The notes below the pieces were generated by a model, which did not search any database, was not told where the DNA came from, and saw only the letters and a list, made by a program, of their open reading frames with translations. The position numbers and the translations under genes are program-made. Source: Caulobacter sp. 32-67-35 (GTDB lineage Bacteria > Pseudomonadota > Alphaproteobacteria > Caulobacterales > Caulobacteraceae). Taken from it: a DNA stretch of 64,000 nt. Where the stretch lies: positions 1 to 64,000 of the forward strand of contig NCEV01000022.1 in assembly GCA_002280875.1 (NCBI GenBank), given 5' to 3'. Positions 17,196-26,233 of the stretch are shown here, in pieces. Each line of letters starts with the position of its first letter. Within the stretch, counting starts at the first letter, position 1.

Positions 17196-17987
17196 ATAGA
17201 CGCCCGCTGCGACCCACCGCGTGATCGGGGCGGTCTGGCAGCCGTTCAGGGCGGCCCAGCGCTGCTCGGCGGCGTGCATGGTGTACTGCCAGTAGCCCGC
17301 GCCCCCGCCCTGGGTTGGATTGACCTTGTCGTTGTCGCCGGCGAAGGCGATGACCGGCATGGGCAGCGACGGCGTACAGGTGGCGGGATCAGGCTCCTGC
17401 GGATTGCCCACCGTCGGATTGCCGGCCCGCAGACCCACCACCGGAGCGATGGCCGCATAGCGCGCCGGCTCTACGCAGCCCAGCCATGAGGCCATGCGCC
17501 CGCCGCCCGACAGGCCGGTGACATAGACGCGCGCGCGGTCGATGCAGCCATCCTCAGCCAGACTGTCGACGATCCGGGCCAGATAGGCCACGTCATCGGC
17601 GTCCGAAGCGTCCGGGATCTTGCCGGTCACGGTCGGCACGCCGGGGATGTTCCAGGCAAAGCCCGCGCCCACCGGAATGCCGGCGTCCGGGGCGACCAGG
17701 ATGAACCCCGCGCGATCAGCCGTGGCCTCAAGCCTGGAGGCCTGAAGCATCTTGGCGCCGGTCCCGCCGCTGCCGTGCAGCAGAATCACAAGCGGGGCGG
17801 CGGCGGCAGGATCCAGCCCGGCTGGGCGATGCAGCAGCAGCGGGCGGCCGGTCTGTCCGATATCGACCCGGCCAGTGACGCCCGGAACGCCCACCGCGCA
17901 CGCCGCGTGGGCCGCGCCGCCCGCACCCAGCAGCGCGAGCGCCGCAAGCGGGGCAAGCACCCGGCGACCAAGGACGAATCCAGACAT
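17196..17987 (-). pseudogene. Truncated PHB-depolymerase-like esterase
   Basis: Secreted alpha/beta hydrolase of the LpqC/polyhydroxybutyrate depolymerase type. The start (17987, with AGGAG upstream) gives a signal peptide ending GGAAHA. Visible are the oxyanion region LVILLHGSGGTGAKML, nucleophile motif GLSGGGRMASW and acid-loop GDNDKVNP. After TRWVAAGV the frame runs into antisense of the EamA fragment, losing the catalytic His and C-terminus. The frame stays open by chance to 16533, but that tail is antisense to other genes. Probably non-functional. Confidence 0.78.
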
Positions 17988-18140
17988 CGATAGCTCCTGT
18001 TGAACCGGTCAGCTTAGGCCTTGAGCGGCGCGGGTAAACCGGCGCCGTGTCTGGAAGCTTTGCGGGCGACAACAGCCCGCGCAGTAGGTCTTGGAGCATT
18101 CGCCAAGCCCCATCGCCCGTAGCTCTGCTAAAGCTCAGCC

Positions 18141-18992
18141 ATGACCGACCCCCGCCGCCTCACCCTCGGCCTATTGTGCGGCCTGATCGCCGGCGCCTTC
18201 TGGGGCGGGGTGTTTCTGGCGCCGTTGCTGCTGGTCGACTTCACGCCGCTGCAGATGACCGCTGGGCGGTATCTGGCCGGCAACCTGATCTATTATGTCG
18301 GCCTGGCCGTCGCGGTGCAGAACGCCGGGGTGGCGGCGGCCTCGCTGATCATCGGGCTGTTGCCGGTGACGGTGACCCTCGTGGGCGCGAGGCCCGGCGA
18401 GGGCGTGCCGCTCCGGCGGCTGGCCGCCCCGCTGGCCCTGCTGGCCGCCGGGGTGGTCTGCATCAATATCGACGTGTTCAGGAGCGGGGAGGGCGCGCCC
18501 GCGCCGCGACTGATCCTGGGGGTGCTGGGCGCGGTTCTGGCCCTGGCCTGCTGGACGCTCTATGCGGTCTGGAACGCCCGCCGGCTGGCCTCGACGCCCA
18601 CCTTCAACAGCCATGAATGGTCGCTGCTGACCGGGGTGGTCACTGGCGCGCTGTCGCTGGTTCTGATCGTTCCGGCCTTCCTCGCCGGCGGAGCGGCGCA
18701 TGGGTCCAGCGCCTGGACCCTGTTCTGGGGCGTCAGTCTGGCGGTGGCCCTTGGCGCCTCGGTGATCGGCAACGGCCTGTGGAACGCCGCCAGCCGCCTG
18801 CTGCCGCTCAGCCTTTCCGGCCAGTTGATCGTGTTCGAAACCCTGTTCGCCCTGCTTTACGGCTTCCTGCACGAAGGCCGCTGGCCGCGCCCGCTGGAGA
18901 GCGCCGCCATCGCCCTGATGCTGGCCGGGGTGCTGTGGTCGGTATCGCTGCACCGGCCGTCCGGGGTAGCCTCAAACATGACTGGAACCTGA
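18141..18992 (+). CDS. EamA/DMT-superfamily transporter
   Basis: A 283-residue inner-membrane protein with about ten hydrophobic helices arranged as two EamA repeats, as in the drug/metabolite transporter superfamily (exporters of amino acids or other small metabolites). The first helix (LTLGLLCGLIAGAFWGGVFLA) is duplicated as a fragment at 17046. The second repeat includes the closing helix ALMLAGVLWSVSL. Substrate is unknown. This is the intact copy. Confidence 0.85.
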   Translation: MTDPRRLTLGLLCGLIAGAFWGGVFLAPLLLVDFTPLQMTAGRYLAGNLIYYVGLAVAVQNAGVAAASLIIGLLPVTVTLVGARPGEGVPLRRLAAPLALLAAGVVCINIDVFRSGEGAPAPRLILGVLGAVLALACWTLYAVWNARRLASTPTFNSHEWSLLTGVVTGALSLVLIVPAFLAGGAAHGSSAWTLFWGVSLAVALGASVIGNGLWNAASRLLPLSLSGQLIVFETLFALLYGFLHEGRWPRPLESAAIALMLAGVLWSVSLHRPSGVASNMTGT

Positions 18993-19100
18993 ACCGCAAC
19001 GTTCAGATCGGGTTCAAGCGGCGCCCCCTAGAACGGGTATCAACAGCGCCGCACCGGACGTCTCCCGGACCTGGCGACGCTTCTCGAAAGGAGCACTGCC

Positions 19101-19556
19101 ATGAAGACCATTTCCAAGACCCTGATCGCTGGCGCCATCACCGCCGCCATGGTCCTGCCCGCTTCCGGCGCCTTCGCCGGCGAGAAGACCAACAAGGCCA
19201 TCCTGGGCGCCGTTCTCGGCGGCCTGGCGGGCGCGGCTCTGGGCGATGGCGACAAGGGCGCGGTGGTCATCGGCGCCGTTGCGGGCGCGGCGCTCGGCGC
19301 CTCGACCGCCAAGGACAAGGACGACCGTCGCTACAACAGCAACTATCGCACCCGTCCAGCCTATAACGGCTATTCGCAGGGCTATTCGCAGGGCGGCTAC
19401 CAGGTCCGCGACCCGCGCTATCAGCGCGACAGCCGCTACGGCCAGGGGGGCTATGGCCAGACCGGCTATGGCCAGACCCGCTACGGCCAGGCCGGCTATG
19501 GCCAGACTGGCTACGACGCCCGCTACGACACCGGCTACGCCAACTACCGTCGCTAG
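19101..19556 (+). CDS. Exported glycine-zipper 2TM protein with GYGQ repeats
   Basis: A 151-residue secreted or lipid-associated surface protein. Signal peptide MKTISKTLIAGAITAAMVLPASGAFA, then a glycine zipper (AILGAVLGGLAGAALGDG and VIGAVAGAALGAS), then a Tyr/Gly/Gln/Arg-rich tail with repeated YGQxGYGQTxYGQ. It is preceded by AAAGGAG. It resembles, in design, the proteins at 12.7 and 13.0-14.2 kb. Function is unknown. Confidence 0.8.
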   Translation: MKTISKTLIAGAITAAMVLPASGAFAGEKTNKAILGAVLGGLAGAALGDGDKGAVVIGAVAGAALGASTAKDKDDRRYNSNYRTRPAYNGYSQGYSQGGYQVRDPRYQRDSRYGQGGYGQTGYGQTRYGQAGYGQTGYDARYDTGYANYRR

Positions 19557-19586
19557 GCCCTGATCCCGATCCTGCGGCGAAGACTT

Positions 19587-19621
19587 GCGCCGCTCCCTTC
19601 ATCAGGGGGCGGCGCTTTTTC
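19587..19621 (+). terminator. Rho-independent terminator
   Basis: GCGCCGCTCCC and GGGGGCGGCGC form a stem around a short loop and are followed by TTTTT, 30 bases after the glycine-zipper gene stop. Confidence 0.85.
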
Positions 19622-19768
19622 GCGCCTGACGCGAGACAATCTTTACGCAAGGTCGCCGCGACCGCTGTTCGCCCTGCGAAATCTGCTATAGCGCCGTGAG
19701 AGCGGAGCGGCTTCTTAACCCATCGCGCTTTCAGTCGGGTTAGATCGCTCCGGACAGAGGGAGAGCGC

Positions 19769-21937
19769 ATGGCGGCATCCGGCGGCATCGCCGTTCGAGG
19801 ACCACGCAGTCTGCTTCGGCAGATACGCGAGGCCATGGCCGGGGCGGGCCCCGCCCAGGGCAAGCTCGACATGGTGGTGCGCACCATCGCCATCTCGATG
19901 GTCGCCGAAGTCTGCTCGATCTATCTGCGCCGCGCTTCCGGCGATCTGGAACTGTTCGCCACCGAGGGCCTGGCTCCCGAGGCCGTCCACGTCACCCGGC
20001 TGAAACCCGGCGAGGGTCTGGTCGGCGAGACCATGCGCATCGGCCGGCCGCTGAACCTGTCCGACGCCCCGAACCACCCGGCCTTCGCCTATCGCCCGGA
20101 AACCGGCGAAGATCCGTACCACGCCTTCCTGGCCGTCCCCCTGCTGCGCGGCGGTCGCTCGATCGGCGTGCTGGTCGTCCAGAACCGCACCGAGCGGATC
20201 TATGGCGAGGAAGAGGTCGAAGACCTCCAGATCATCGCCATGGTCCTGGCCGAGATGGTCAGCTCCAGCGAGCTTCTGGGTCTGGACGAGCTGAAGGACG
20301 TCGAGATCGCGCCCCACAAGCCGGAGCGGCTGAAGGGCGCGCGCTTCGCCGAGGGTCTGGCCTATGGCGTGGCCGTGCTGCACGAACAGCCGGTGGCGCC
20401 CGAGCAACTGCTGTCGGACGACTCGGCTGCCGAAGAGATCCGCCTGAAGGTCGCCGTGACCGCCCTGCAGAGCCAGATCGACGAGATGCTGGAGGGCCAG
20501 GGCGGTCTGGTGGGCGCCTCGTACGAGGTGCTCGACACCTACCGCCTGTTTGCCCATGACCGCGGCTGGAACCGCGGGCTGGAAGAGGCCGTGCGCTCGG
20601 GTCTGACCGCCGAGGCCGCTGTCGAAAGGGTGCGCTCCGAGCACCGGGCCCGCCTGGGCCAGGCCCGCGATCCCTATCTGCGCGAGCGCCTGCACGATCT
20701 GGAAGATCTCAACGACCGGCTGCTGCGCCACCTGTCGGGCGACGTCCATGCCGTACGCCAGCTGCCCGACGACGCCATCCTGATCGCGCGGAACCTGGGC
20801 CCCGCCGATCTGCTGGAATACGACCGCACCAAGCTGAAGGGCATCCTGCTCGAGGAAGGCTCGGCCGCCAGCCACGCCGGCATCGTGGCCCGGGCGCTGG
20901 ACATCCCTTGCGTGGGCCGTCTGGCCGGCCTGCGCGACCGGGTCAGTGAGGGCGACCCGGTGGTGGTCGACGCCGAGACGGCCGAGGCCTGGCTTCGGCC
21001 GCGGCCGGACGTGGTCAAGGCGCTGAAGGCCCGGATGGAAGTCCGCGCCCAGCGCAAGGCCGAGTTCGCCCGTCTGCGCGACACCGGCCTGTTCCGCACA
21101 GAGTTCCAGTTCATGGTCGCCGAGGAGATGCCGCGCCTCGAAGCCCAGACGGCGCTCTACGAAAAGGTGCTGGAAGCCGCCAACGGCATGCCGGTGACCT
21201 TCCGTACGCTCGATCTCGGCGGCGACAAGCTGCTGCCGTACATGGAGATGGAGCGTGAGGACAATCCGGCCCTGGGCTGGCGCGCCATCCGCATGGGTCT
21301 GGACCGGCCGGCCCTGCTGCGGATGCAGATCCGCGCCCTGATCAAGGCCTCGCGGGGTCGCGAGCTGCGGATCATGTTCCCTTTGGTGGCCAGCGTGGAC
21401 GAGTTTCGCGCCGCCCGCGCCTTTGTGGATCAGGAAGTCGCCTGGGCCCTGAAGCGCGGCCGCCCGGCGCCGGCCCGACTGGACGTTGGCGCGATGATCG
21501 AGGCGCCGTCGCTGCTGTGGCATCTGGACGCCCTGCTGCCGATGACCGACTTCGTCTCGGTGGGCACGAACGATCTGATGCAGTATCTGTTCGCCGCTGA
21601 CCGGGGCAACCCGCGCATGGCTGACCGCTATGATCCGCTGTCGCCAGCGGCCCTGCGAGCGCTGAAGACCATCCAGCAGGCCTGCGCGGATACCGGAACG
21701 CCGGTCTCTGTCTGCGGCGAAATGGCCGGTCGGCCGCTGGAGGCCTTCGCCCTGGTGGCCCTGGGCTTTGATCGACTGTCGATGCCGCCGGCTGGCGTCG
21801 GGCCGGTGAAGCAGATGGTGCTGTCCTGCGACCGTGAAGCCGCCAGGCGCAACGTTGAGGCCCTGCTCAAGGGATCGGGCGGATCGATCCGGGGAGAGAT
21901 TGAAACCCTGGCGCGCAAGCTTTACGTCGCGGTTTGA
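19769..21937 (+). CDS. ptsP: Phosphoenolpyruvate-protein phosphotransferase PtsP (EI-Ntr)
   Basis: First enzyme of the nitrogen-related phosphotransferase relay (EI-Ntr to NPr to EIIA-Ntr), linking nitrogen status to regulation; in Caulobacter the pathway influences (p)ppGpp. The 722-residue protein has an N-terminal GAF domain (about 25-165, with LKPGEGLVGETMRIG), the swivelling domain with phospho-His near residue 368 (GSAASHAGIVARAL), and the PEP-binding barrel (GTNDLMQYLFAADR, VSVCGEMAGRP). The length is typical. Confidence 0.95.
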   Translation: MAASGGIAVRGPRSLLRQIREAMAGAGPAQGKLDMVVRTIAISMVAEVCSIYLRRASGDLELFATEGLAPEAVHVTRLKPGEGLVGETMRIGRPLNLSDAPNHPAFAYRPETGEDPYHAFLAVPLLRGGRSIGVLVVQNRTERIYGEEEVEDLQIIAMVLAEMVSSSELLGLDELKDVEIAPHKPERLKGARFAEGLAYGVAVLHEQPVAPEQLLSDDSAAEEIRLKVAVTALQSQIDEMLEGQGGLVGASYEVLDTYRLFAHDRGWNRGLEEAVRSGLTAEAAVERVRSEHRARLGQARDPYLRERLHDLEDLNDRLLRHLSGDVHAVRQLPDDAILIARNLGPADLLEYDRTKLKGILLEEGSAASHAGIVARALDIPCVGRLAGLRDRVSEGDPVVVDAETAEAWLRPRPDVVKALKARMEVRAQRKAEFARLRDTGLFRTEFQFMVAEEMPRLEAQTALYEKVLEAANGMPVTFRTLDLGGDKLLPYMEMEREDNPALGWRAIRMGLDRPALLRMQIRALIKASRGRELRIMFPLVASVDEFRAARAFVDQEVAWALKRGRPAPARLDVGAMIEAPSLLWHLDALLPMTDFVSVGTNDLMQYLFAADRGNPRMADRYDPLSPAALRALKTIQQACADTGTPVSVCGEMAGRPLEAFALVALGFDRLSMPPAGVGPVKQMVLSCDREAARRNVEALLKGSGGSIRGEIETLARKLYVAV

Positions 21938-22093
21938 TTTGGTGGTCGATTAACCAATCTTCGCTGTTTAGTGTATTGAATACCGCTACTTACTTTGATA
22001 TCCACAAAGGGTTGTTAAGAACTTCGTGCAAGACGAAGTGGGGTGGGGCGTCGCGTTCGCGCGTTACGCGTTTTTTGGGGTGATATAGTCGCA

Positions 22094-23116
22094 ATGCCGC
22101 TGGATACGGGCAGTGTCAGGCACTTGCATCTGGTCGCGGACGCTGAGCCTGAAGAGGGCTTTGCGTCGTTCGACCAGCCGTCAGTCGACGAGGGCGTCGA
22201 TATTGGCGCTGCGCTCCGGGCCGCCCGCACCTTCCGCGGCCTGACCACCCAGGACGTGGCCGACGCCACTCGTATTCGTCAAAGCTATATCGACGCGCTT
22301 GAGGACCTGCGGCTGGAAGAGCTGCCCTCGCGTCCGTTCACCATCGGCTATGTCCGCGCCTACGCCACACTGCTGGGGCTGGATGGCGAGGCCGCTGTTC
22401 TGCGCTTCAAGAACGACGTTCCCGATGAGGGCGGCGAGCTGCGTGCTCCGGTCGGCGTGCGCCACGAACGTGATCCGCGCCTGGCCCTGATCCTGATCGC
22501 CGGCATGCTGATGGTCGGCGCCATCCTGCTCTGGAACGTGGCGCAACGCGCCATGGACAAGGACGCACCCGCCACCCAGGTCGCCGCCAACGCTGCGGCC
22601 CCGCCCGCGGCCCTGGCTCCGGTCGGTTCGGCGGTGTCGCTTGGGGCTCCCTTGCCGGCGCCCGTCGAGTCGACCACGCCCGAGCCGTACAAAACGCCGG
22701 GTCTCGATGACGCCGCCGCCAATGGTGGCTCGGCTGATGCGGCCAACGCCGCCTCAAAGGCTCGCGCCACGGCTCTTGCGGCGGGTGAAGGCGAGATCGA
22801 CGCCGCGCATGTCGCGGCCCTGGGCTCCAGCTTCAAGCCGCGCGGCGTGGTGCATGGCGCGGCCGCCGCCGACAGCTCCGGCGTCATTCTGCTGGCGCGC
22901 AAGGCCGCTACCCTGGTGGTTCGCGGCGCCGATGGCTCGGTCTATTTCGCCCGCCAGCTCAATGCCGGTGAAGCCTTCCGCGCCCCGCGCACCGCTGGCC
23001 TGACCGCCGATGTTTCCGACCCCAGCAATTTCGACGTCTATGCGGGCGGCGTGCTGACCGGCCGCCTCACGGCGTCGACCACCGCGCTGAGCAAGCTGGT
23101 CAAGTCTGCAGCCTGA
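22094..23116 (+). CDS. RodZ-like helix-turn-helix membrane protein
   Basis: A 340-residue single-pass membrane protein. An N-terminal HTH_25 domain (about 35-100: IGAALRAARTFRGLTTQDVA and ELPSRPFTIGYVRAY) is followed by a TM helix (around residue 140, LALILIAGMLMVGAILLW), an Ala/Pro-rich periplasmic linker and a C-terminal DUF4115-like beta domain. This is the layout of RodZ, which anchors MreB; whether this is the true RodZ or a paralogue is unclear. Start ATG 22094 is preferred to the upstream ATG because it gives the usual short leader. The 156-base AT-rich leader (21938-22093) probably contains its promoter. Confidence 0.8.
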   Translation: MPLDTGSVRHLHLVADAEPEEGFASFDQPSVDEGVDIGAALRAARTFRGLTTQDVADATRIRQSYIDALEDLRLEELPSRPFTIGYVRAYATLLGLDGEAAVLRFKNDVPDEGGELRAPVGVRHERDPRLALILIAGMLMVGAILLWNVAQRAMDKDAPATQVAANAAAPPAALAPVGSAVSLGAPLPAPVESTTPEPYKTPGLDDAAANGGSADAANAASKARATALAAGEGEIDAAHVAALGSSFKPRGVVHGAAAADSSGVILLARKAATLVVRGADGSVYFARQLNAGEAFRAPRTAGLTADVSDPSNFDVYAGGVLTGRLTASTTALSKLVKSAA

Positions 23117-23196
23117 TCCGGAGCGCCGGTCCGGAACCGGCGCGAAGCTTCCATGACAGCCTTGGGTTCTCCGCGCAAAAGCCCTAGATTGCCCCC

Positions 23197-24336
23197 ATGG
23201 CCGCAGACCACACCCATATCCGCCCCTGGCGCTCCATAGAGCGTCGCAAGTCGCGCAAGATTCGTGTCGGCAATGTCGAGGTCGGGGGCGACGCGCCCAT
23301 CACCGTCCAGTCGATGACCAACACCCTGACCAGCGACGCCGCCGCGACGCTGGAGCAGATCCGCCAGCTGGAAGAGGCCGGCGCCGACATCGTCCGCGTC
23401 AGCTGCCCTGACACCGACAGCACGGCCGCGTTCAAGACCATCGCCCGTGAAAGCCGGGTGCCGCTCGTGGCCGATATCCACTTCCACTACAAGCGCGGCA
23501 TCGAGGCGGCCCAGGCCGGCGCGGCCTGCCTGCGGATCAATCCAGGCAATATCGGCTCGGCCGACCGGGTTCGCGACGTGATCCAGGCTGCCCGCGACCA
23601 CGGCTGCTCGATGCGGATCGGCGTCAATGCCGGCTCGCTGGAGCGCGAGCTGCTGGAAAAGTACGGCGAGCCGTGCCCCGACGCCATGGTCGAGAGCGCG
23701 CTCAACCACGCCCGCATCCTGCAGGACCACGACTTCCACGAGTTCAAGATTTCGGTGAAGGCGTCGGATCCGTTCATGACGGTGGCGGCCTATCACCAGC
23801 TGGCCGAGCGTATTGATTGTCCGCTGCACCTTGGCGTCACCGAGGCTGGCGCCCTGCGCACCGGCACGGTGAAATCCTCGATCGGCATAGGCTCGATGCT
23901 GTGGGCTGGCATCGGCGATACCATCCGGGTCTCGCTGGCCGCCGACCCGGTGGAAGAGATCAAGGTCGGCTTTGACATCCTCAAGTCGCTGGGTCTGCGC
24001 CATCGCGGCGTCAACATCATCGCCTGCCCGTCCTGCGCCCGTCAGGGTTTCAACGTCATCAAGACGGTGGAAGCCCTGGAAGAGCGTCTGGCCCACATCA
24101 GCCAGCCGATGTCGCTGTCGATCATCGGTTGCGTGGTCAACGGCCCGGGCGAGGCCCTGATGACCGACCTCGGTTTCACGGGCGGCGGCGCGGGCTCGGG
24201 CATGATCTATATGGCCGGCAAGCCCGACCACAAGCAGTCCAACGACGGCATGATCGAGCACATCGTCGAGCTGGTGGAAAAACGCGCGGCCGAGCTGAAG
24301 GCGGCTCAGGACGCCGAGGCCATCGCCGCGGAGTAG
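23197..24336 (+). CDS. ispG: 4-hydroxy-3-methylbut-2-enyl diphosphate synthase
   Basis: Penultimate step of the MEP isoprenoid pathway, a 4Fe-4S enzyme. The 379-residue protein contains [17 protein letters not shown], the barrel strands [11 protein letters not shown] and LRINPGNIG, and cluster Cys in [12 protein letters not shown] with the third in [10 protein letters not shown]. Downstream of the RodZ-like gene by 80 bases, an order common in bacteria (rodZ-ispG), which supports the RodZ assignment. Confidence 0.96.
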   Translation: MAADHTHIRPWRSIERRKSRKIRVGNVEVGGDAPITVQSMTNTLTSDAAATLEQIRQLEEAGADIVRVSCPDTDSTAAFKTIARESRVPLVADIHFHYKRGIEAAQAGAACLRINPGNIGSADRVRDVIQAARDHGCSMRIGVNAGSLERELLEKYGEPCPDAMVESALNHARILQDHDFHEFKISVKASDPFMTVAAYHQLAERIDCPLHLGVTEAGALRTGTVKSSIGIGSMLWAGIGDTIRVSLAADPVEEIKVGFDILKSLGLRHRGVNIIACPSCARQGFNVIKTVEALEERLAHISQPMSLSIIGCVVNGPGEALMTDLGFTGGGAGSGMIYMAGKPDHKQSNDGMIEHIVELVEKRAAELKAAQDAEAIAAE

Positions 24337-24339
24337 GCT

Positions 24340-24726
24340 TCAGCCCAGCGAGGTCTGGATCGGTACGCCGCCCTTTATGGCCAGGGTCACCGGCGTGCGC
24401 TCGGCGACATCGGCCAGTCGCTTGCGTTGTTCGTCGGTTAGGGGACCCGTCGGAACCAGCACGCGCTCGATCCGGGGCGGCGTTTCATCGCCGTGATAGT
24501 GCAGTCGCACTTCCAGCGCCTCCAGAGGCCAAGCCTTGTGCTCGGCATACATCTTGAGCGTGATCGAGGTGCAGGCCCCCAGAGCCGACAGCAGCAGATC
24601 AAATGGCGCGGGACCGACGTCGGCGCCGTTCAGCCGCTCGGGCTCGTCGGCCGTCAGGGTGTGGCGGCCGGTGGTGATCGTTGTCGCGTAGGGGGCTTCG
24701 CCGATGCGGGCGGTTGCGGTGGCCAT
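24340..24726 (-). CDS. OsmC family protein lacking the second Cys
   Basis: A 128-residue OsmC/Ohr-fold protein. The first motif GPAPFDLLLSALGACTSITLKMYA has the peroxidatic Cys. The usual second Cys (CPVHxxL) is replaced by ERTPVTLAIKGGVPIQT, as in an alphaproteobacterial OsmC subgroup I recall, so it may not act as a two-Cys peroxidase. It is convergent with ispG, 3 bases apart. Confidence 0.85.
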   Translation of the reverse strand: MATATARIGEAPYATTITTGRHTLTADEPERLNGADVGPAPFDLLLSALGACTSITLKMYAEHKAWPLEALEVRLHYHGDETPPRIERVLVPTGPLTDEQRKRLADVAERTPVTLAIKGGVPIQTSLG

Positions 24727-24759
24727 GGGGCGGCTCCTGACTGGACTCTGTCGGCGACC

Positions 24760-26139
24760 TTAGATCACCGCTCGCGACCGCTCGTCCACATCGGCCACGG
24801 CCGCTGCGACGATCCTCAGGCCCCGTTCCAGCTCATCCCGATCCCGCGCCGCGCCCAGGCATAGCCGCACACCCGTTGTCAGGCCCGGCTCCACCACCGG
24901 CGCAGAGGGCGGCGTGAGCTCCACGCCGCCGCGTAGGGCCCGGCCGGCCAGCCGCTCGGCGTCCAGTTCCGACATCGGCAGCCAGACGTGCGGGGCGCTG
25001 GCCGACATCGGGGTCTCGACGGAGCTGCCGAGGATCTCCCGGGCCATGGCCAGGCGGGCGGTCATCTCGGCCTGGATCTCGGCGACGATGGCGTCGGCCG
25101 TGCCGTCCTCGATCCACTGGGTGGCGATCAGCCCGCCGAAATTGGGCGGGGCGTAGTTTAGGGCGCGGACGGTGCGCAGCACGCGATCCATGGCGTCGCC
25201 AGGCGGGACGATCAGGAAGCCGGTGCGCAGGCCTGGCGCCAGGGATTTGGACACGCCCGAGACGTGGAAGGTCCGCTCCGGCGCCAGCACCGCGAAGGGC
25301 GGCGGGGCGTCCGGGGCATAGACCGCATAGATGTCGTCCTCAATGATCATCAGGTCGTGCTTGCGGGCCACGGCGACGATCTGGGCCCGGCGGCCTGCGC
25401 TCATGATCCGGCCGGTGGGGTTCTGCAGGGTGGGCTGGATGGCCACGGCCTTGAAGGCGCCGGTGGAGGCGGCTTCGTCCAGGGCGTCGGGGCGCAGGCC
25501 CTGGGCGTCCATGGCTAGGCCCTTCAGCCCATAGCCCATGTGCTCGGCCAGCGCCTTGACGCCATAGAAGGTCGAGGCTTCGCACAGTACCGTCTCGCCC
25601 CAGCGCACCACTGCGCCGAAGGCCAGGGCCAGGGCCTGCTGGGCGCCGGCCGTACAGACCAGCCGGGTCCAGTCGGCGCCGGCCAGGCCGCCGCTGCGCT
25701 CCAGCCAGGCGGCGCCCGCGCGGCGCTGGACCTCCAGTCCGGCCGAGGGCGCATAGTCCAGATTGTCGAGCAGATCGCTGCGCCGGCGCAGGCGGGTCAG
25801 GGTGTCCGCCAGTCGCGCCCGGGCGGGGCCGTTGGGCGCGATGTTGTGGGCCAGGTTGATCAGGCCGCCCTCGGCTCGCAGCGCTTTTGACGCCGCGCCG
25901 CCACGCACGAAGCTGCCGCGTCCGACATGGGCCTGCACCAGTCCGGCCTTCTCGGCCTCGACATAGGCGCGGGTGACGGTGCCCAGGCCCAGGCCCAGGC
26001 GGTGGGCCAGATCGCGCTGCGGCGGCAGGCGCGCGCCGGCGGCCAGGGCGCCGGCCTCGATGTCGGCGCGCAGGGCGTCCAGCAGGCGCTCATAGATCGG
26101 CGCGTCGCCTGGGGTGAGGGTCGGTGTCCAGTCGCCCAT
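24760..26139 (-). CDS. MocR-type GntR/aminotransferase regulator
   Basis: A PLP-dependent transcription regulator of 459 residues from the chosen start. The GntR winged helix is at 15-80 (IYERLLDALRADIEAGALAAGARLPPQRDLAHRLG, TVTRAYVEAEKAGL). The aminotransferase-like domain contains QPTLQNPTGRIMSAGRR and the PLP lysine in FHVSGVSKSLAPGLRTGF. MocR proteins commonly control vitamin B6 or amino-acid genes. It is divergent from a LysE exporter with a perfect palindrome between the two, so that exporter is the likely target. The longer frame to 26184 would run over the palindrome. Confidence 0.88.
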   Translation of the reverse strand: MGDWTPTLTPGDAPIYERLLDALRADIEAGALAAGARLPPQRDLAHRLGLGLGTVTRAYVEAEKAGLVQAHVGRGSFVRGGAASKALRAEGGLINLAHNIAPNGPARARLADTLTRLRRRSDLLDNLDYAPSAGLEVQRRAGAAWLERSGGLAGADWTRLVCTAGAQQALALAFGAVVRWGETVLCEASTFYGVKALAEHMGYGLKGLAMDAQGLRPDALDEAASTGAFKAVAIQPTLQNPTGRIMSAGRRAQIVAVARKHDLMIIEDDIYAVYAPDAPPPFAVLAPERTFHVSGVSKSLAPGLRTGFLIVPPGDAMDRVLRTVRALNYAPPNFGGLIATQWIEDGTADAIVAEIQAEMTARLAMAREILGSSVETPMSASAPHVWLPMSELDAERLAGRALRGGVELTPPSAPVVEPGLTTGVRLCLGAARDRDELERGLRIVAAAVADVDERSRAVI

Positions 26140-26150
26140 GGGGTCTCCGA

Positions 26151-26169
26151 TATTGTCATCGTGACAATA
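26151..26169. promoter_or_regulatory. Palindromic operator between MocR and LysE genes
   Basis: TATTGTCA-TCG-TGACAATA is a perfect 8+8 dyad with a 3-base centre. It sits 12 bases upstream of the MocR start and 65 bases before the LysE-type gene, where an autoregulating MocR protein would be expected to bind. It also provides AT-rich promoter-like sequence in a GC-rich context. Confidence 0.65.
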
Positions 26170-26233
26170 CTCTTTTTGACTCATGGATCAATCGGGAACA
26201 TCTCTGTGACATTCTCGATCCAGAGTCTTCGCC

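Noticed and set aside
19715-21523. Minus-strand frame of 602 codons opposite ptsP
   Set aside because: Antisense shadow; ptsP is fully supported by motifs on the other strand.
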